DNA of 64,000 bases from CAWDVR01 sp044869805 (GTDB lineage: Bacteria; Acidobacteriota; Thermoanaerobaculia; Multivoradales; SZUA-115). The notes beneath the pieces are model-generated. The model saw only the letters and a program-made list of their open reading frames with translations. It was not told the DNA's origin and did no database searches. The position numbers were made by a program, and so were the translations under genes. Shown piece after piece: positions 26,346 to 35,293 of the stretch; the first letter of the stretch is position 1, and each line of letters begins with the position of its first letter. The stretch covers positions 23,589 to 87,588 of the forward strand of contig JBIOXV010000172.1 of the NCBI GenBank assembly GCA_044869805.1, read 5' to 3'.

Positions 26346-27358
26346 GGCACGGGGCCACGCCTACAGCCTTCGGGCCGGCCGTCGGCCTCGACGCGCAGGT
26401 AGAGCTGGTGCAGCATCTCGACCACTCGCTCGAAGCGCCGCTGGGCCTCGCCGTGGGTGTCACGGGTCAGGCCGGCGAACTGTCGCGCCTGGAGGCTCCG
26501 CCCGCGACCGAGCACCTCGAGCGCCAGGTCGACGTAGCGAGCGGCGTAGAGGTTGCCCGGCAGGTCGGCGACTTCCTCCTCGGCTAGGCGGCGGGCGAGC
26601 TCCGAGATATCGGTGGCCGAGAGCGCCAGCACCCGTGCCTCGGCTCCGTCCGCCGGCGAGGCCTGCGCCGTGGCCCGGCCCGCCTCCAGGCGCAGCAGCC
26701 AGCCTCCCTCGCCCTGCTCCGGCCGTTCGGCTTCCTCGAGGAGCTGCAGCACCACGGTCTCGCCCGCCAGGCGGCCGTCGGCGACCTTCGCTAGCCCCTC
26801 GGCGAGGCTGGCGGCACGCTCACCCTCGGCGCCGGCGCCCGCGACGGCCGCGAGGACCTCCTCCGCCAGCTCGCGGAGGGCCGCCGATTGGCGACCGCCG
26901 GCGAGCTGGAACACCTGCTTCTCGACGCCGTCGAGGCGCAGCTTGACCCTGCAGACGAGCTCCAGTGCCAGGGACGGCTCGCCGGGAGCCGGGTCGTCCC
27001 GGCCGCCGTAGCGCTCGGCGAGGGAGGCGAAGCCTTGCTGGCGGAAGGCCTCCAGCAGCAGGCGGATCTCACCGCGCTCGAGAGTGAGCTGGCGTTCCTG
27101 GTCCCAGATGGCGACGCCGCTGCCAAACACAGTGACCGAGCGCATGCCGGCCTCGCCACCGCACTCCACTTCGATCTCGAGCTCGTCCCAGGACTGTTTC
27201 GACAGGGCCTGCTCGAGCGCCCGACTCAGCGGCTCGTCCACCGCCGGCGGCAGGGCCGTCGGGGAGGTCAGCGCCAAGGGGCGCAGGCGGTCGCCGCAGG
27301 CTGCCAGTAGACAGAGGGCCAAGGCAAAGGCGAGCGCCGTCCCACGGGTTCTGTTCAT
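26240..27358 (-). CDS. Predicted lipoprotein of unknown function
   Basis: A 372-residue protein with a lipoprotein signal (LALCLLAAC) and no family I recognise. It is Glu/Ala/Leu-rich, with helical stretches such as LRELAEEVLAAVAGAG. The first third (VTVFGSGVAIWDQERQLTL) looks like a beta-rich domain. The last ~35 residues are encoded antisense to the M64 gene and look unlike the rest, as if the original stop codon was lost. An alternative is a sequencing error near 26350. The start ATG at 27358 gives the signal peptide. Confidence 0.72.
   Translation of the reverse strand: MNRTRGTALAFALALCLLAACGDRLRPLALTSPTALPPAVDEPLSRALEQALSKQSWDELEIEVECGGEAGMRSVTVFGSGVAIWDQERQLTLERGEIRLLLEAFRQQGFASLAERYGGRDDPAPGEPSLALELVCRVKLRLDGVEKQVFQLAGGRQSAALRELAEEVLAAVAGAGAEGERAASLAEGLAKVADGRLAGETVVLQLLEEAERPEQGEGGWLLRLEAGRATAQASPADGAEARVLALSATDISELARRLAEEEVADLPGNLYAARYVDLALEVLGRGRSLQARQFAGLTRDTHGEAQRRFERVVEMLHQLYLRVEADGRPEGCRRGPVPYFVYRSITSSIARRHTAQKPTSSRVNMVQSSCGR
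26342..26364. repeat. Degenerate palindromic element at a stop codon
   Basis: Arms GTAGG (26342-26346) and CCTAC (26360-26364) are inverted and flank a GC-rich centre. As in the 11774 element, the TAG of the left arm is the stop codon of the gene to its left (M64 peptidase). It lies inside the coding frame of the opposite-strand lipoprotein gene. Confidence 0.35.
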
Positions 27359-27545
27359 CCTCGCTCCGAGCCGAGTGGGTCCCGTTTGTACCACGGCCGC
27401 CTGCCGGCACACGGGCTGTCCCGGCGACGGTGGCAGCCGGCACTCTTAGGACAGGTAATCTTCCGCCATTTTCGCCGGGATCGGCGGGCATCGCCGGCTT
27501 GCGATCGCCCGGGCGCCCCGACGAGCTTAAGTCAAGGAGGCCGTG

Positions 27546-29183
27546 ATGAGCTCAGTCCCGAACGGAGCCCGCCTCGCTGTGGCCCTCGCGCTCGTCGGAG
27601 CGCTGCCGGCCGTCCCCGCCCTCGCGGCGTCGCCCGACCATCCCGAGGTCAGCTTCGCCGTGCGGCACGACGTCTCACCGCCGCTCGCCCAGCAGCCGAT
27701 CCGCCGCCCGCGGGCCGGCCAGCCCGATCGGCAGATCCCCCTGCGCGTGCCGCTGGACTTGGCGGCCCGGTATCACCCCACCCCGCCCGCCGCGGACCCG
27801 CTGCTCGCGGTGAGCGAGACCTTCGCGGTCGCCACACCCTCTCCGATCCTCACTTTCGAGGGCCTGTCGGACGACGACAACGCCGCCGTCACCGGCGGCC
27901 GGATCGTGCCGCCGGACACCCAGGGCGACGTGGGCCTCACCCAGTACCTCCAGGCGATCAACCTGATCCTCGCCGTCTACAACAAGGCGACCGGGGCCCG
28001 CACCTTCGGCCCGGTGACGGTCGCCTCGCTGTGGGCCGGCTTCGGGGGCGAATGCGAAACCAACAACGACGGCGATCCCATCGTGCTGTACGACGACGCG
28101 GCCGACCGTTGGCTGGTGAGCCAGTTCGCGATCGCCGCCGACGGCCACCAGTGCATCGCCATCTCCACCACCAACAACCCCGCCGGCTCCTATTTCCGCT
28201 ACGACTTCGTGGTCAGCCCCGACGCCTTCAACGACTATCCCAAGCTCGGCGTCTGGCCGGACGGCTACTACATGAGCGCCAACGAGTTCGAGACCAACTT
28301 CACCGGCGCCATCGCGGTGGCCTTCGAGCGCAGCAGGATGCTGCTCGGCCAGCCCGCTCAGATGGTGAAGTTCGGGCCTCTCGCCTGTGGCAGCGAGTGC
28401 TTCTTTTCCCTCCAGCCCTCTCACTTCGAGGGCGGCACGGCGCCGCCGGCCGGCGCGCCCAACACCTTCGTGATGGCCTTCGACGACGAAACCTGGGGAA
28501 CCGGCTCCAACCCGGACGGCTACCGGATCTGGGACTTCACCGTCAACTGGACGAGCCCGGGCAGCTCTAGCTTCATCGTCCGTCCACAGGTCAACGCTCC
28601 CGAGTTCGACGCCAACCTGTGCAACTTCTCGCGGAACTGCATCCGCCAGCCCTCGCCAGGCGAGCGCCTGGACCCGCTGGGTCAGTTCACTATGTTCCGG
28701 GCTCAGTACCGAAACTTCGGCACCAGCGAGCGGATCGTCCTCAACCACACGGTGGACGTGGGCAGCAACCGCGCCGGGGTGCGCTGGACCGAGCTGCGCG
28801 ACAACGGCAGCGGCTGGGTGCTGCACCAGACCGGGACCGTCGCACCCGGCTCCGATTCACGCTGGGTGGGCTCGATCGCCATGGACGGTGACGGCAACAT
28901 CGCGCTCGGCTACAGCGTCTCGAGCCAGACCGTCAGGCCCTCGATCCGCTACGCCACGCGCTCGGCGGGAGACCCCTTGGGCACCATGGGCGCGGAGGTG
29001 ACGCTGCAGGCCGGGGCGGGCGTACAGCGCCAGTCCTTCAACCGCTGGGGCGACTACTCGACGATGAGCGTCGACCCGGCGGACGACTGCACCTTCTGGT
29101 ACACGCAGGAGTACTACGCCAACAACGGCAGCTTCGACTTCAAGACGCGGATCGGCTCGTTCAAGGTGCCGGGCTGTAGCTGA
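27546..29183 (+). CDS. Secreted protein of unknown function, probable beta-propeller
   Basis: A 545-residue protein with a signal peptide (LALVGALPAVPALA). A proline-rich region (70 residues) leads into a long domain with repeated blade-like stretches: PIVLYDDAADRWLVSQFA, DYPKLGVWPDGYYMSANEF, SRWVGSIAMDGDGNIALGYS. Such strings resemble a beta-propeller. Four to six cysteines could form disulfides. No enzyme motif is visible. The ATG 27546 is preferred over GTG 27543 because AAGGAGG ends 5 nt before it. The 3' end overlaps the GH57 gene by 23 bp on the other strand. Confidence 0.8.
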   Translation: MSSVPNGARLAVALALVGALPAVPALAASPDHPEVSFAVRHDVSPPLAQQPIRRPRAGQPDRQIPLRVPLDLAARYHPTPPAADPLLAVSETFAVATPSPILTFEGLSDDDNAAVTGGRIVPPDTQGDVGLTQYLQAINLILAVYNKATGARTFGPVTVASLWAGFGGECETNNDGDPIVLYDDAADRWLVSQFAIAADGHQCIAISTTNNPAGSYFRYDFVVSPDAFNDYPKLGVWPDGYYMSANEFETNFTGAIAVAFERSRMLLGQPAQMVKFGPLACGSECFFSLQPSHFEGGTAPPAGAPNTFVMAFDDETWGTGSNPDGYRIWDFTVNWTSPGSSSFIVRPQVNAPEFDANLCNFSRNCIRQPSPGERLDPLGQFTMFRAQYRNFGTSERIVLNHTVDVGSNRAGVRWTELRDNGSGWVLHQTGTVAPGSDSRWVGSIAMDGDGNIALGYSVSSQTVRPSIRYATRSAGDPLGTMGAEVTLQAGAGVQRQSFNRWGDYSTMSVDPADDCTFWYTQEYYANNGSFDFKTRIGSFKVPGCS

Positions 29184-30597
29184 GCCCGGCCGATTCCAGC
29201 TTCGCCGCCTCCTCCCGCACCACCTGGTCCGCGGTCAGGCTGGTGCGGGAACTCTTGATGACCGAGAGCTGGTCCAGTAGCCAGGGCGCCGGATCGGCGC
29301 CCGTGGCGCGGGCCGTCCTGGCGACGGCCGCGGCCGCGGCCTTGAGGCAGTTCCTGGGCTCGATGCGATCGAGCTCGTCCCAGAACCAGCCGCAGGAAGA
29401 GAACATGCGGTGCCTGAGGCGCTGCGCCTCGAGGAGATCGCCCAGGCGCGTGACCTCGATGCGCTTGAGCGCGCGCTTCGCAAAGGCGGCCGCCAGCTTG
29501 GGCAAGGTCCGCCGGCCGAGTGCCAAGTCGATCGCGGCCAGCAACAGGCCGTGCGGGTCGTCCACCAGCTCGCCGGCGGCCTGCTGGTAGGCGCGATCGA
29601 GATCGACCGCCAAGGCGTTGAGCGCGGCGCGCAGCGGCGCCTTCCAGTGCGCCTGCGGGGTGCAGTGGCAGAGGTCGCTCCAGCGCGCCACGCCATGGTG
29701 ACAGCTCCAGGAGCTGGGCTCGACCACCTCCATCGACTGGCGCGGCGGGTGCGCGTCGAGGAAGCGGGCGAGGTTGGTGACCTCGAAGCCAGCACGCGAC
29801 GCGGAGCTCCTCAGCAGGCGGCGCAGGAAGAGCTGGCGGTCCTTCTGATGGTGGCCGTAGAGCTCGCCGTCGGTGGCGATGAGCAGCAGCCGGTCCTCGC
29901 CCTCGGGCTCGAGCCGGGCGCCCAGGGGCTTGAGCTGCTCGCGGGCGAAGCGGTCGGCGTTGGTGGTGGCGCTGGGGTCGAAGGAGATGCGGCCCGAGAG
30001 GCTGCGCACGAAGAAGAAGGCGGCGAGGCGCCGGCCCTGGGGAAGCTCCACCCAGTAGGGCCGCGTGGGGTCGAGGGTCTGGGTCTTCGCCTGCCAGGGG
30101 GCGAGGACCGTGAATTCGATCCCTTGCTCGGCCGCCACCGCCAGCGTCTCGCGGTCGGCCGCCGTCTCCGGCAGCCACAGGCCGCGGGGCTTCCGACCGA
30201 AGCGCCGCTCGAAGTCGGCAACTCCCCAGGCGATCTCGAGCTCCTTCTCGGCCCGGGTGGCGAGCGGCAGGATGGTGTGGTGGTAGCTCTGGGCGAGCGC
30301 TCCGCCGGTGCCCGAGCGGCCGGCTCCAGATCGCCGGGCGCTCGCCTTGTCGGCGGCGACGATCTTCTTGTGCACGGCGGGGGCCGCGCGCGCCATCCAG
30401 GCGAGCAGAGTGGGGCCGAAGTCGAAGGACAGCAGCTCGTAGTTGCCGGCCTCGGCGTTCGGCCGGTAGCACTCGGCGGTGATCTTCTCGTTGAAGTTGG
30501 GATAGGGATCGGCGCCGGGCTCTTCCGGGATCTCGCCGCTCGCCGGGTCGTCGCGCGGAGGTTGGTAGAAGTGGCCGTGGACGGCGAGGAAGGTCAC
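29161..30597 (-). CDS. GH57-family glycoside hydrolase (DUF3536-like)
   Basis: A 478-residue protein that starts VTFLAVHGHFYQPPRDDP, GH57 conserved region 1. Further conserved blocks are PNFNEKITAECYRPNAEAG, GLWLPETAADRETL (the WxxE region carrying the expected nucleophile Glu) and LLLIATDGELYGHHQKDR (Asp-containing region). The C-terminal part matches the DUF3536 pattern. GH57 enzymes act on alpha-glucans as amylases, branching enzymes or glucanotransferases; which one cannot be told here. The GTG start at 30597 overlaps the stop of the upstream ATP-grasp gene (GTGA), so the two are translationally coupled. Confidence 0.88.
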   Translation of the reverse strand: MTFLAVHGHFYQPPRDDPASGEIPEEPGADPYPNFNEKITAECYRPNAEAGNYELLSFDFGPTLLAWMARAAPAVHKKIVAADKASARRSGAGRSGTGGALAQSYHHTILPLATRAEKELEIAWGVADFERRFGRKPRGLWLPETAADRETLAVAAEQGIEFTVLAPWQAKTQTLDPTRPYWVELPQGRRLAAFFFVRSLSGRISFDPSATTNADRFAREQLKPLGARLEPEGEDRLLLIATDGELYGHHQKDRQLFLRRLLRSSASRAGFEVTNLARFLDAHPPRQSMEVVEPSSWSCHHGVARWSDLCHCTPQAHWKAPLRAALNALAVDLDRAYQQAAGELVDDPHGLLLAAIDLALGRRTLPKLAAAFAKRALKRIEVTRLGDLLEAQRLRHRMFSSCGWFWDELDRIEPRNCLKAAAAAVARTARATGADPAPWLLDQLSVIKSSRTSLTADQVVREEAAKLESAGLSYSPAP

Positions 30598-31814
30598 GCC
30601 GCCCGTACCTTGACTCGCTCCCCCACCAGCTCGAGCAGGCGCTTGAGCTCGTCGTAATCCGGGTAGCGCAGCCGCACCCAGGCGTTGGCCATGTAGCCCG
30701 CCTCCACCGGCTGGGTACGCGAGCCCACCGGTGGAAAGTGATAGTCGATGATCCACTCCGCGAGCTCGTGCTCCATCTCCTCGACGCCCTCGTAGGCGAC
30801 GATCCGCCCGTCGCGGTCCGGCCGCAGGTTGACGATGCCGGCCGAGAAGCGCCGGCTGGGCACCTGGGTGGTGTGGCCGTGGACGATCGCCGCCGCCCAC
30901 TCGCGGTAGACGTCCATCTCGTTGGCGGCGCAGTAGAGGTCCCAGGCGCCCACCCCCGGCGGCCGGCAGCCGATCTCCGAGAACTTGAGGCCCTTGTTGC
31001 CGAAGAACCACTCCATGTGGGTGGCCGAGGTGCCGATCGAGAGCGCCGCGATCACCTGCGTCCCCAGCCGCTTGACCTCGTCGTACCCTGAAGAGTCGAT
31101 GCGGTTGGTGGCGATGAACATCGGCGAGACGTGGCGCTCGCGCATCGCGGTCAGCACCCGCGGGTAGTAGTGGGTGATGAACTCGTGGCCTACCTCGCCG
31201 CCGGCGGTGATGGTGTCGTAGAAGCCCTCGTGCCCGTCGATGAACTCCTCGACGGCGACCGAGGCGCCGCGCTCGAAGCCCTGCTCGGCAATCGCCGCCT
31301 CGAGCTCGCGCGCGTCGTCGGCGCGCGTGGTGCCGGCGGCGCCGGCGCCGCTCCTCGGCTTCAAGATCACGGGGAAGCCGACGCGCGCCGCGAAGTCGCG
31401 CACCTCCGCGGCCGAGGAAGCCGCCGCCGACTGCGCGCAGGGGATGCCCTGCTCGCGCAGGAACTCCTTCATCGCCGGCTTGTCGCGGCAGAGGTAGGTG
31501 GTCTGGACCGAGGTGCCGGGGATGCCGCAGGCCTCGCGCACATGCGCCGCGGTCATCACGTGCGCCTCGATGGTGGCTTCGAGGCGATCCACCCAGCCGC
31601 GCCGCTGCACGTTGCGCACCGCCTCGAGCAGGGACTCCTCGTGTACCACCGAGGAGACCTCCTCGTAGTCGTGCAGCATTCGCCTGAGATCGGACGGCAG
31701 GGCCGAGGCCGGCACCTCGCCGATCGCCGTCACCTTGGCCCCCACCTCGGCCAGGCCGCGCACGAACTTGCGCTGGTTGAAGGGGAAGGCGGGCTCCACG
31801 AAGACCACGTGCAT
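30594..31814 (-). CDS. ATP-grasp ligase A
   Basis: A 406-residue ATP-grasp protein. The N-terminal preATP-grasp strand is MHVVFVEPAFPFNQRKFVRG. It has RDKPAMKEFLREQGIP (residues 110-125), the lysine-containing KPRSGAG (152-158), EEFIDGHEGFYDTI, HMEWF (266-270) and SEIGCRPPG (279-287), the metal-binding strand. These features place it with carboxylate-amine ligases such as BacD-type amino-acid ligases. The substrate is unknown. It shares its pattern with the ligases at 41524 and 42755. It is coupled to the GH57 gene and divergent, 43 bp apart, from the S51 gene. Confidence 0.87.
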   Translation of the reverse strand: MHVVFVEPAFPFNQRKFVRGLAEVGAKVTAIGEVPASALPSDLRRMLHDYEEVSSVVHEESLLEAVRNVQRRGWVDRLEATIEAHVMTAAHVREACGIPGTSVQTTYLCRDKPAMKEFLREQGIPCAQSAAASSAAEVRDFAARVGFPVILKPRSGAGAAGTTRADDARELEAAIAEQGFERGASVAVEEFIDGHEGFYDTITAGGEVGHEFITHYYPRVLTAMRERHVSPMFIATNRIDSSGYDEVKRLGTQVIAALSIGTSATHMEWFFGNKGLKFSEIGCRPPGVGAWDLYCAANEMDVYREWAAAIVHGHTTQVPSRRFSAGIVNLRPDRDGRIVAYEGVEEMEHELAEWIIDYHFPPVGSRTQPVEAGYMANAWVRLRYPDYDELKRLLELVGERVKVRAA

Positions 31815-31843
31815 GCGGGTTCTCCAAAGCCGGGAACGCGGGG

Positions 31844-31849
31844 ATAATA
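31844..31849. promoter_or_regulatory. Shared bidirectional -10 between ATP-grasp A and the S51 gene
   Basis: The gap between the two divergent start codons is 43 bp. It contains one A/T-rich patch, GATAATAC. Read rightward, ATAATA ends 8 nt before the ATG at 31858. Read leftward, the same bases give TATTAT, 29 nt before the ATG at 31814. No second -10 is present, so both genes probably share it. The -35 regions are weak. Confidence 0.45.
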
Positions 31850-31857
31850 CACCGCCT

Positions 31858-32808
31858 ATGGCGAGGGCTATCGTTCTTCTGGGGCCGCAGCGGCTGCAGC
31901 CGACGCTGGTATCGGTGTGCGACGAGATGGGCCTTCGGGGTCCCATCGCGGCGGTCACCGCCGGCTGGCAGGAGCGCGAGGCCGAGGTCGAGGAGATGCG
32001 GGCGCATCTCAATCGCCCGGTGGTCAACCTGATGCTCCACGAGCGGGGCGAGAAGCTCTTCGCCGCCGATCCCAGGCTGGCCGAGAAGTACCGCGAGCGG
32101 CAGGACCGCCTGCGCGACCTGCAAGCGCTCTACCGCCTGCGCCTGGCCCACGCCCTGGCCGCGGCGCGCGAGGTGATGAGCCGCGCCGCCGCTTCGCTTC
32201 CCGGGGGCTCGGAGCTGTTCGAGCCCGAGGTCGAGGCGGCGATCGACGCCGTGCGCGACCTGGACGCGCACCACCTGGCGCGCGTGCGCGAGGTGCACGC
32301 GCGCTTCGAGGCCGAGGCGAGGCCCCTCGAGCGGCCCGCCCTGCTGCGCCACCGGCACGAGCTCGGCCGCCTGCTCGCCGGCTCCACGGCGCTCGCCATC
32401 GCCGGCGGCCACGTCGCCGTGCTGCTCAACCGGCTGCGCCTCTTCGGGGTGCTGGAGCTCGCCGGCGCGCGGCCGATCATCGCCTGGTCGGCCGGCGCCA
32501 TGGTGCTCGGCGACCGCGTCGTCCTGTTCCACGACAACCCGCCGCAGGGCGCCGGCAACGCCGAGCTGCTGGAGGCCGGGCTGGGGCTGTTCGCCGACCT
32601 GCTGCCCCTGCCGCACGCCGGCAAGCGCCTAGAGCTCGACGACACCCTGCGCGTCTCGCTCTTCGCCCGTCGCTTCGCCCCCGCCGCCTGCGTGGCCTTG
32701 GATCCCCTGGCCCGCGTCTCGCGCCGCGAGGCCGGCGGCTGGCGGCCGGGCCCCGGCACCCAGGTACTGACCGCCAAGGGAGCCCTGCGGAAGGCCGCTT
32801 CGCTATGA
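31858..32808 (+). CDS. S51-type Ser hydrolase (cyanophycinase/glutamine amidotransferase-like)
   Basis: The 316 residues begin MARAIVLLGPQ and include IAGGHVAVLLNRL and IIAWSAGAMVLGD, where Ser211 in the AWSAGA elbow is the expected nucleophile of the S51 family (dipeptidase E, cyanophycinase). A helical, charged insertion of about 130 residues (40-170) separates the first strand from the catalytic part. S51 enzymes cleave Asp-containing or isopeptide bonds in small or storage peptides. It forms an operon with the esterase (ATGA overlap). Its substrate may be a product of the neighbouring ligases. Confidence 0.82.
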   Translation: MARAIVLLGPQRLQPTLVSVCDEMGLRGPIAAVTAGWQEREAEVEEMRAHLNRPVVNLMLHERGEKLFAADPRLAEKYRERQDRLRDLQALYRLRLAHALAAAREVMSRAAASLPGGSELFEPEVEAAIDAVRDLDAHHLARVREVHARFEAEARPLERPALLRHRHELGRLLAGSTALAIAGGHVAVLLNRLRLFGVLELAGARPIIAWSAGAMVLGDRVVLFHDNPPQGAGNAELLEAGLGLFADLLPLPHAGKRLELDDTLRVSLFARRFAPAACVALDPLARVSRREAGGWRPGPGTQVLTAKGALRKAASL

Positions 32809-33941
32809 GCCTGGCGATCCACGAGCTGCAGCGCAAGAAGCGCATCACCACCAAGGCGGTCGACGACTTCCTGGCCAAGAACGCCTTCCCGCTGGTCGAG
32901 GGGCCGAGCGTGACCTTCGTCTATCGCGGCAAGGCGGACGCCGTGCTGCTCCAGCACTTCATCTACGGGCTGCCCACCTCGCGGCCCTTCAAGCGCATCG
33001 ACGGCGCCGACCTCTGGTACCTGGTGATGGAGCTCCCCGCCAACTCGCGGGTGGAGTACAAGCTGAACGTGGTGAACGGCAAGGATCACCACTGGATCCG
33101 CGATCCTTTAAACCCGGTCACCGCCCGCGACCCGTTCGGCGCCAACTCGGTGGTTCACTCCGCGGGGCACGTGCAGCCGGATTGGACGCTCTTCGACCCG
33201 GAGGCCCGCCCCGGCACGATCGAGGAGCGCGAGATCAAGAGCGAGGCCTTCAAGCGTACCCACGGCTACCGGCTCTACCTGCCGGCACGCTTCAGGACTA
33301 CCCGGCGCTACCCGCTCCTCGTCCTCCACGACGGCGACGACTACCTGCGCTTCGCCTCCCTCCAGACGGTGCTCGACAACCTGATCCACCGCATGGAGGT
33401 GGCGCCGATCATCGTCGCGCTGATCTCTTCGCGCGAGCGCCTGACCGAGTACGCGGACGACCCGCGCCACGCGCGCTTCGTGGCCGAGGAGCTGCTGCCC
33501 CAGCTCGACCGTACCCTGCCCCTGGAGCCCTCCCCGGCGGCCCGCGGCCTCGCCGGAGCGAGCTTCGGCGCCGTGGCGTCGCTGGCCACCGCCTGGCGCT
33601 ACTCCGGGCGCTTCGGCAGGCTGCTCCTGCAGTCGGGCTCCTTCGCCTTCACCGACATCGGCCACCACAAGCGGGGCCCGGCCTTCGACCCGGTGGTCAA
33701 GTTCGTCAACGCCTTCCGCGATCAGCCGGGGCGGCCGACGGAGAAGGTCTTCGTCTCCTGCGGCACCTACGAGTCGCTGATCTACGAGAACCGCTCGCTC
33801 GTCCCGCTGCTGCAGGCCACCGGCATGGAGGTCCGCTACGTGGAGGCGCGCGACGGCCACAACTGGGAGAACTGGCGCGACCGCCTGCGCGAGGGCCTCT
33901 CGTGGCTGTTCCCCGGGCCACTGTGGATGGTGTATGAGTAG
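32805..33941 (+). CDS. Enterochelin esterase-like hydrolase
   Basis: A 378-residue alpha/beta hydrolase of the esterase D/Fes group. The nucleophile is Ser253 in LAGASFGAVASL; the His is probably in ARDGHNWENW. The N-terminal ~130 residues (VTFVYRGKADAVLLQHF, RDPLNPVTARDPFGAN) resemble the Ig-like domain found in Fes and, more distantly, the glycogen-binding CBM48 type. It starts at the ATG that overlaps the S51 stop. A role in hydrolysing an ester or amide made by the cluster is inference; siderophore genes are absent. Confidence 0.85.
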   Translation: MSLAIHELQRKKRITTKAVDDFLAKNAFPLVEGPSVTFVYRGKADAVLLQHFIYGLPTSRPFKRIDGADLWYLVMELPANSRVEYKLNVVNGKDHHWIRDPLNPVTARDPFGANSVVHSAGHVQPDWTLFDPEARPGTIEEREIKSEAFKRTHGYRLYLPARFRTTRRYPLLVLHDGDDYLRFASLQTVLDNLIHRMEVAPIIVALISSRERLTEYADDPRHARFVAEELLPQLDRTLPLEPSPAARGLAGASFGAVASLATAWRYSGRFGRLLLQSGSFAFTDIGHHKRGPAFDPVVKFVNAFRDQPGRPTEKVFVSCGTYESLIYENRSLVPLLQATGMEVRYVEARDGHNWENWRDRLREGLSWLFPGPLWMVYE

Positions 33942-33966
33942 ACCACCTACCGACGAAAGGTAAACC

Positions 33967-35238
33967 ATGGCCACCGTCACCAAGAAGATCGGGCTCTCCC
34001 TGGGCGCAGACCTCTGCTGGCCCCTGTGCTACGAGGAGATCGTCAAGCAGCTCGAGCTGGCGGTGCCGATCGACGGGCACACGGTCGGCGTCGAAGTCGA
34101 ACGGGTCACTATCGAGCCCTTCAACCTGCGCCAGCCGGTGAAGTACGACTTGGTGCTCGATCGGCTCACCCACTGGTACCACACCAGCCGCGAGTGGATC
34201 AAAAAAGCGGTGCTGATGAACGACCTCTACGTGCTCAACAACCCGTGGGCCATCCAGTCTATGGAGAAGCACACCACCTACTGCGCCATGATGCGCCTCG
34301 GCTTCCCGATCCCCGAGACCTGGATGCTGCCGCCCAAGGAGTACGAGCCCTCCGACGACCTGCAGGTCACGCTCGAGCGCTACGCGCGGCTCTTCAGCCT
34401 GTCCTCGATCGGCGACGAGGTCGGATACCCGATGTTCATGAAGCCGTTCGACGGCGGCGCCTGGAAGGGGGTGCAGCGCATCGAGGACGCCGCCGCCCTG
34501 CGCGCGGCCTACGAAGGCAGCGGCAAGAACATCATGCACCTGCAGAAGGCGGTGGAGGGCTTCGACCTCTTCGTGCGCGGCATCGGCATCGGGCCGCAGG
34601 TGCGCTGCGTGCGTTACAACCCGTCGGCGCCGCTCCATGCGCGCTACGAGGTGGCCTTCAACTTCCTGACCGGCGAGGAGGCCTCCTACCTGCGCGACCA
34701 GACGCTGACCATCAACACCTTCTTCGGCTGGGACTTCAACTCCTGCGAGTCGCTGCGCCAGGGCGGGGTCTTCTACCCTATCGACTTCGCCAACGCCTGC
34801 CCCGACTCGCAGGTGACCTCGCTGCACTTCCATTTCCCTTGGCTGGTCAAGGCGCAGGTGCGCTGGAGCCTGTTCTGCGCCCTGACCGATCGCAAGATGC
34901 GCAAGAACCTGGACTGGGAGCCGTACTACCTGATCGCCGACCGCGACGACCTCTCCTTCCGAGAGAAGCTCGCCGCCTACGCCCAGATCGCCGACCAGCG
35001 CCTGGACACCGAGCGCTTCCAGGACTTCTGCAACCGCAATTTGGCGCACCTCGACGAGGTGTCGTGGGAGTTCTTCGGCACCGGCACCGCCAAGGAGGCA
35101 GTGCGCAGCAAGGTGGCCGCCCTCTTCCCGGAGCACGAGATCGAAGAGTTCACCGAGCACTTCTGGGGCCTGATCCAGTTCTGGCGCAAGACCGAGTCCG
35201 ACCGCATCGGCACGGGGCGAGGGGAGGAGACGGCGTAG
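33967..35238 (+). CDS. ATP-grasp ligase B, divergent from A, C and D
   Basis: A 423-residue protein with an ATP-grasp core: LNNPWAIQSMEKHTTYCAMMRLGFPIPETW (substrate-side helix), YPMFMKPFDGGAWKGV (ATP-binding Lys and glycine loop) and FYPIDFANACPD (Asp/Asn metal site). Unlike the other three ligases here it lacks the HMEWF/RPPG pattern and has its own long C-terminal part. It follows the esterase with a 25-bp gap and has GAAAGG before the ATG. A ligase role with unknown substrate is likely. Confidence 0.82.
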   Translation: MATVTKKIGLSLGADLCWPLCYEEIVKQLELAVPIDGHTVGVEVERVTIEPFNLRQPVKYDLVLDRLTHWYHTSREWIKKAVLMNDLYVLNNPWAIQSMEKHTTYCAMMRLGFPIPETWMLPPKEYEPSDDLQVTLERYARLFSLSSIGDEVGYPMFMKPFDGGAWKGVQRIEDAAALRAAYEGSGKNIMHLQKAVEGFDLFVRGIGIGPQVRCVRYNPSAPLHARYEVAFNFLTGEEASYLRDQTLTINTFFGWDFNSCESLRQGGVFYPIDFANACPDSQVTSLHFHFPWLVKAQVRWSLFCALTDRKMRKNLDWEPYYLIADRDDLSFREKLAAYAQIADQRLDTERFQDFCNRNLAHLDEVSWEFFGTGTAKEAVRSKVAALFPEHEIEEFTEHFWGLIQFWRKTESDRIGTGRGEETA

Positions 35239-35293
35239 GTCGACCTTTCCAAGCTCGCCCGCCTTCGCACTCTGCGACTGGAGACACTTGCCT

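Noticed and set aside
29161..32616. A single open minus-strand frame of 1151 codons
   Set aside because: Only its 3' 479 codons are the GH57 gene. The rest is antisense or out-of-frame to ligase A and S51, whose own frames carry clear family motifs; the frame stays open because of high GC.
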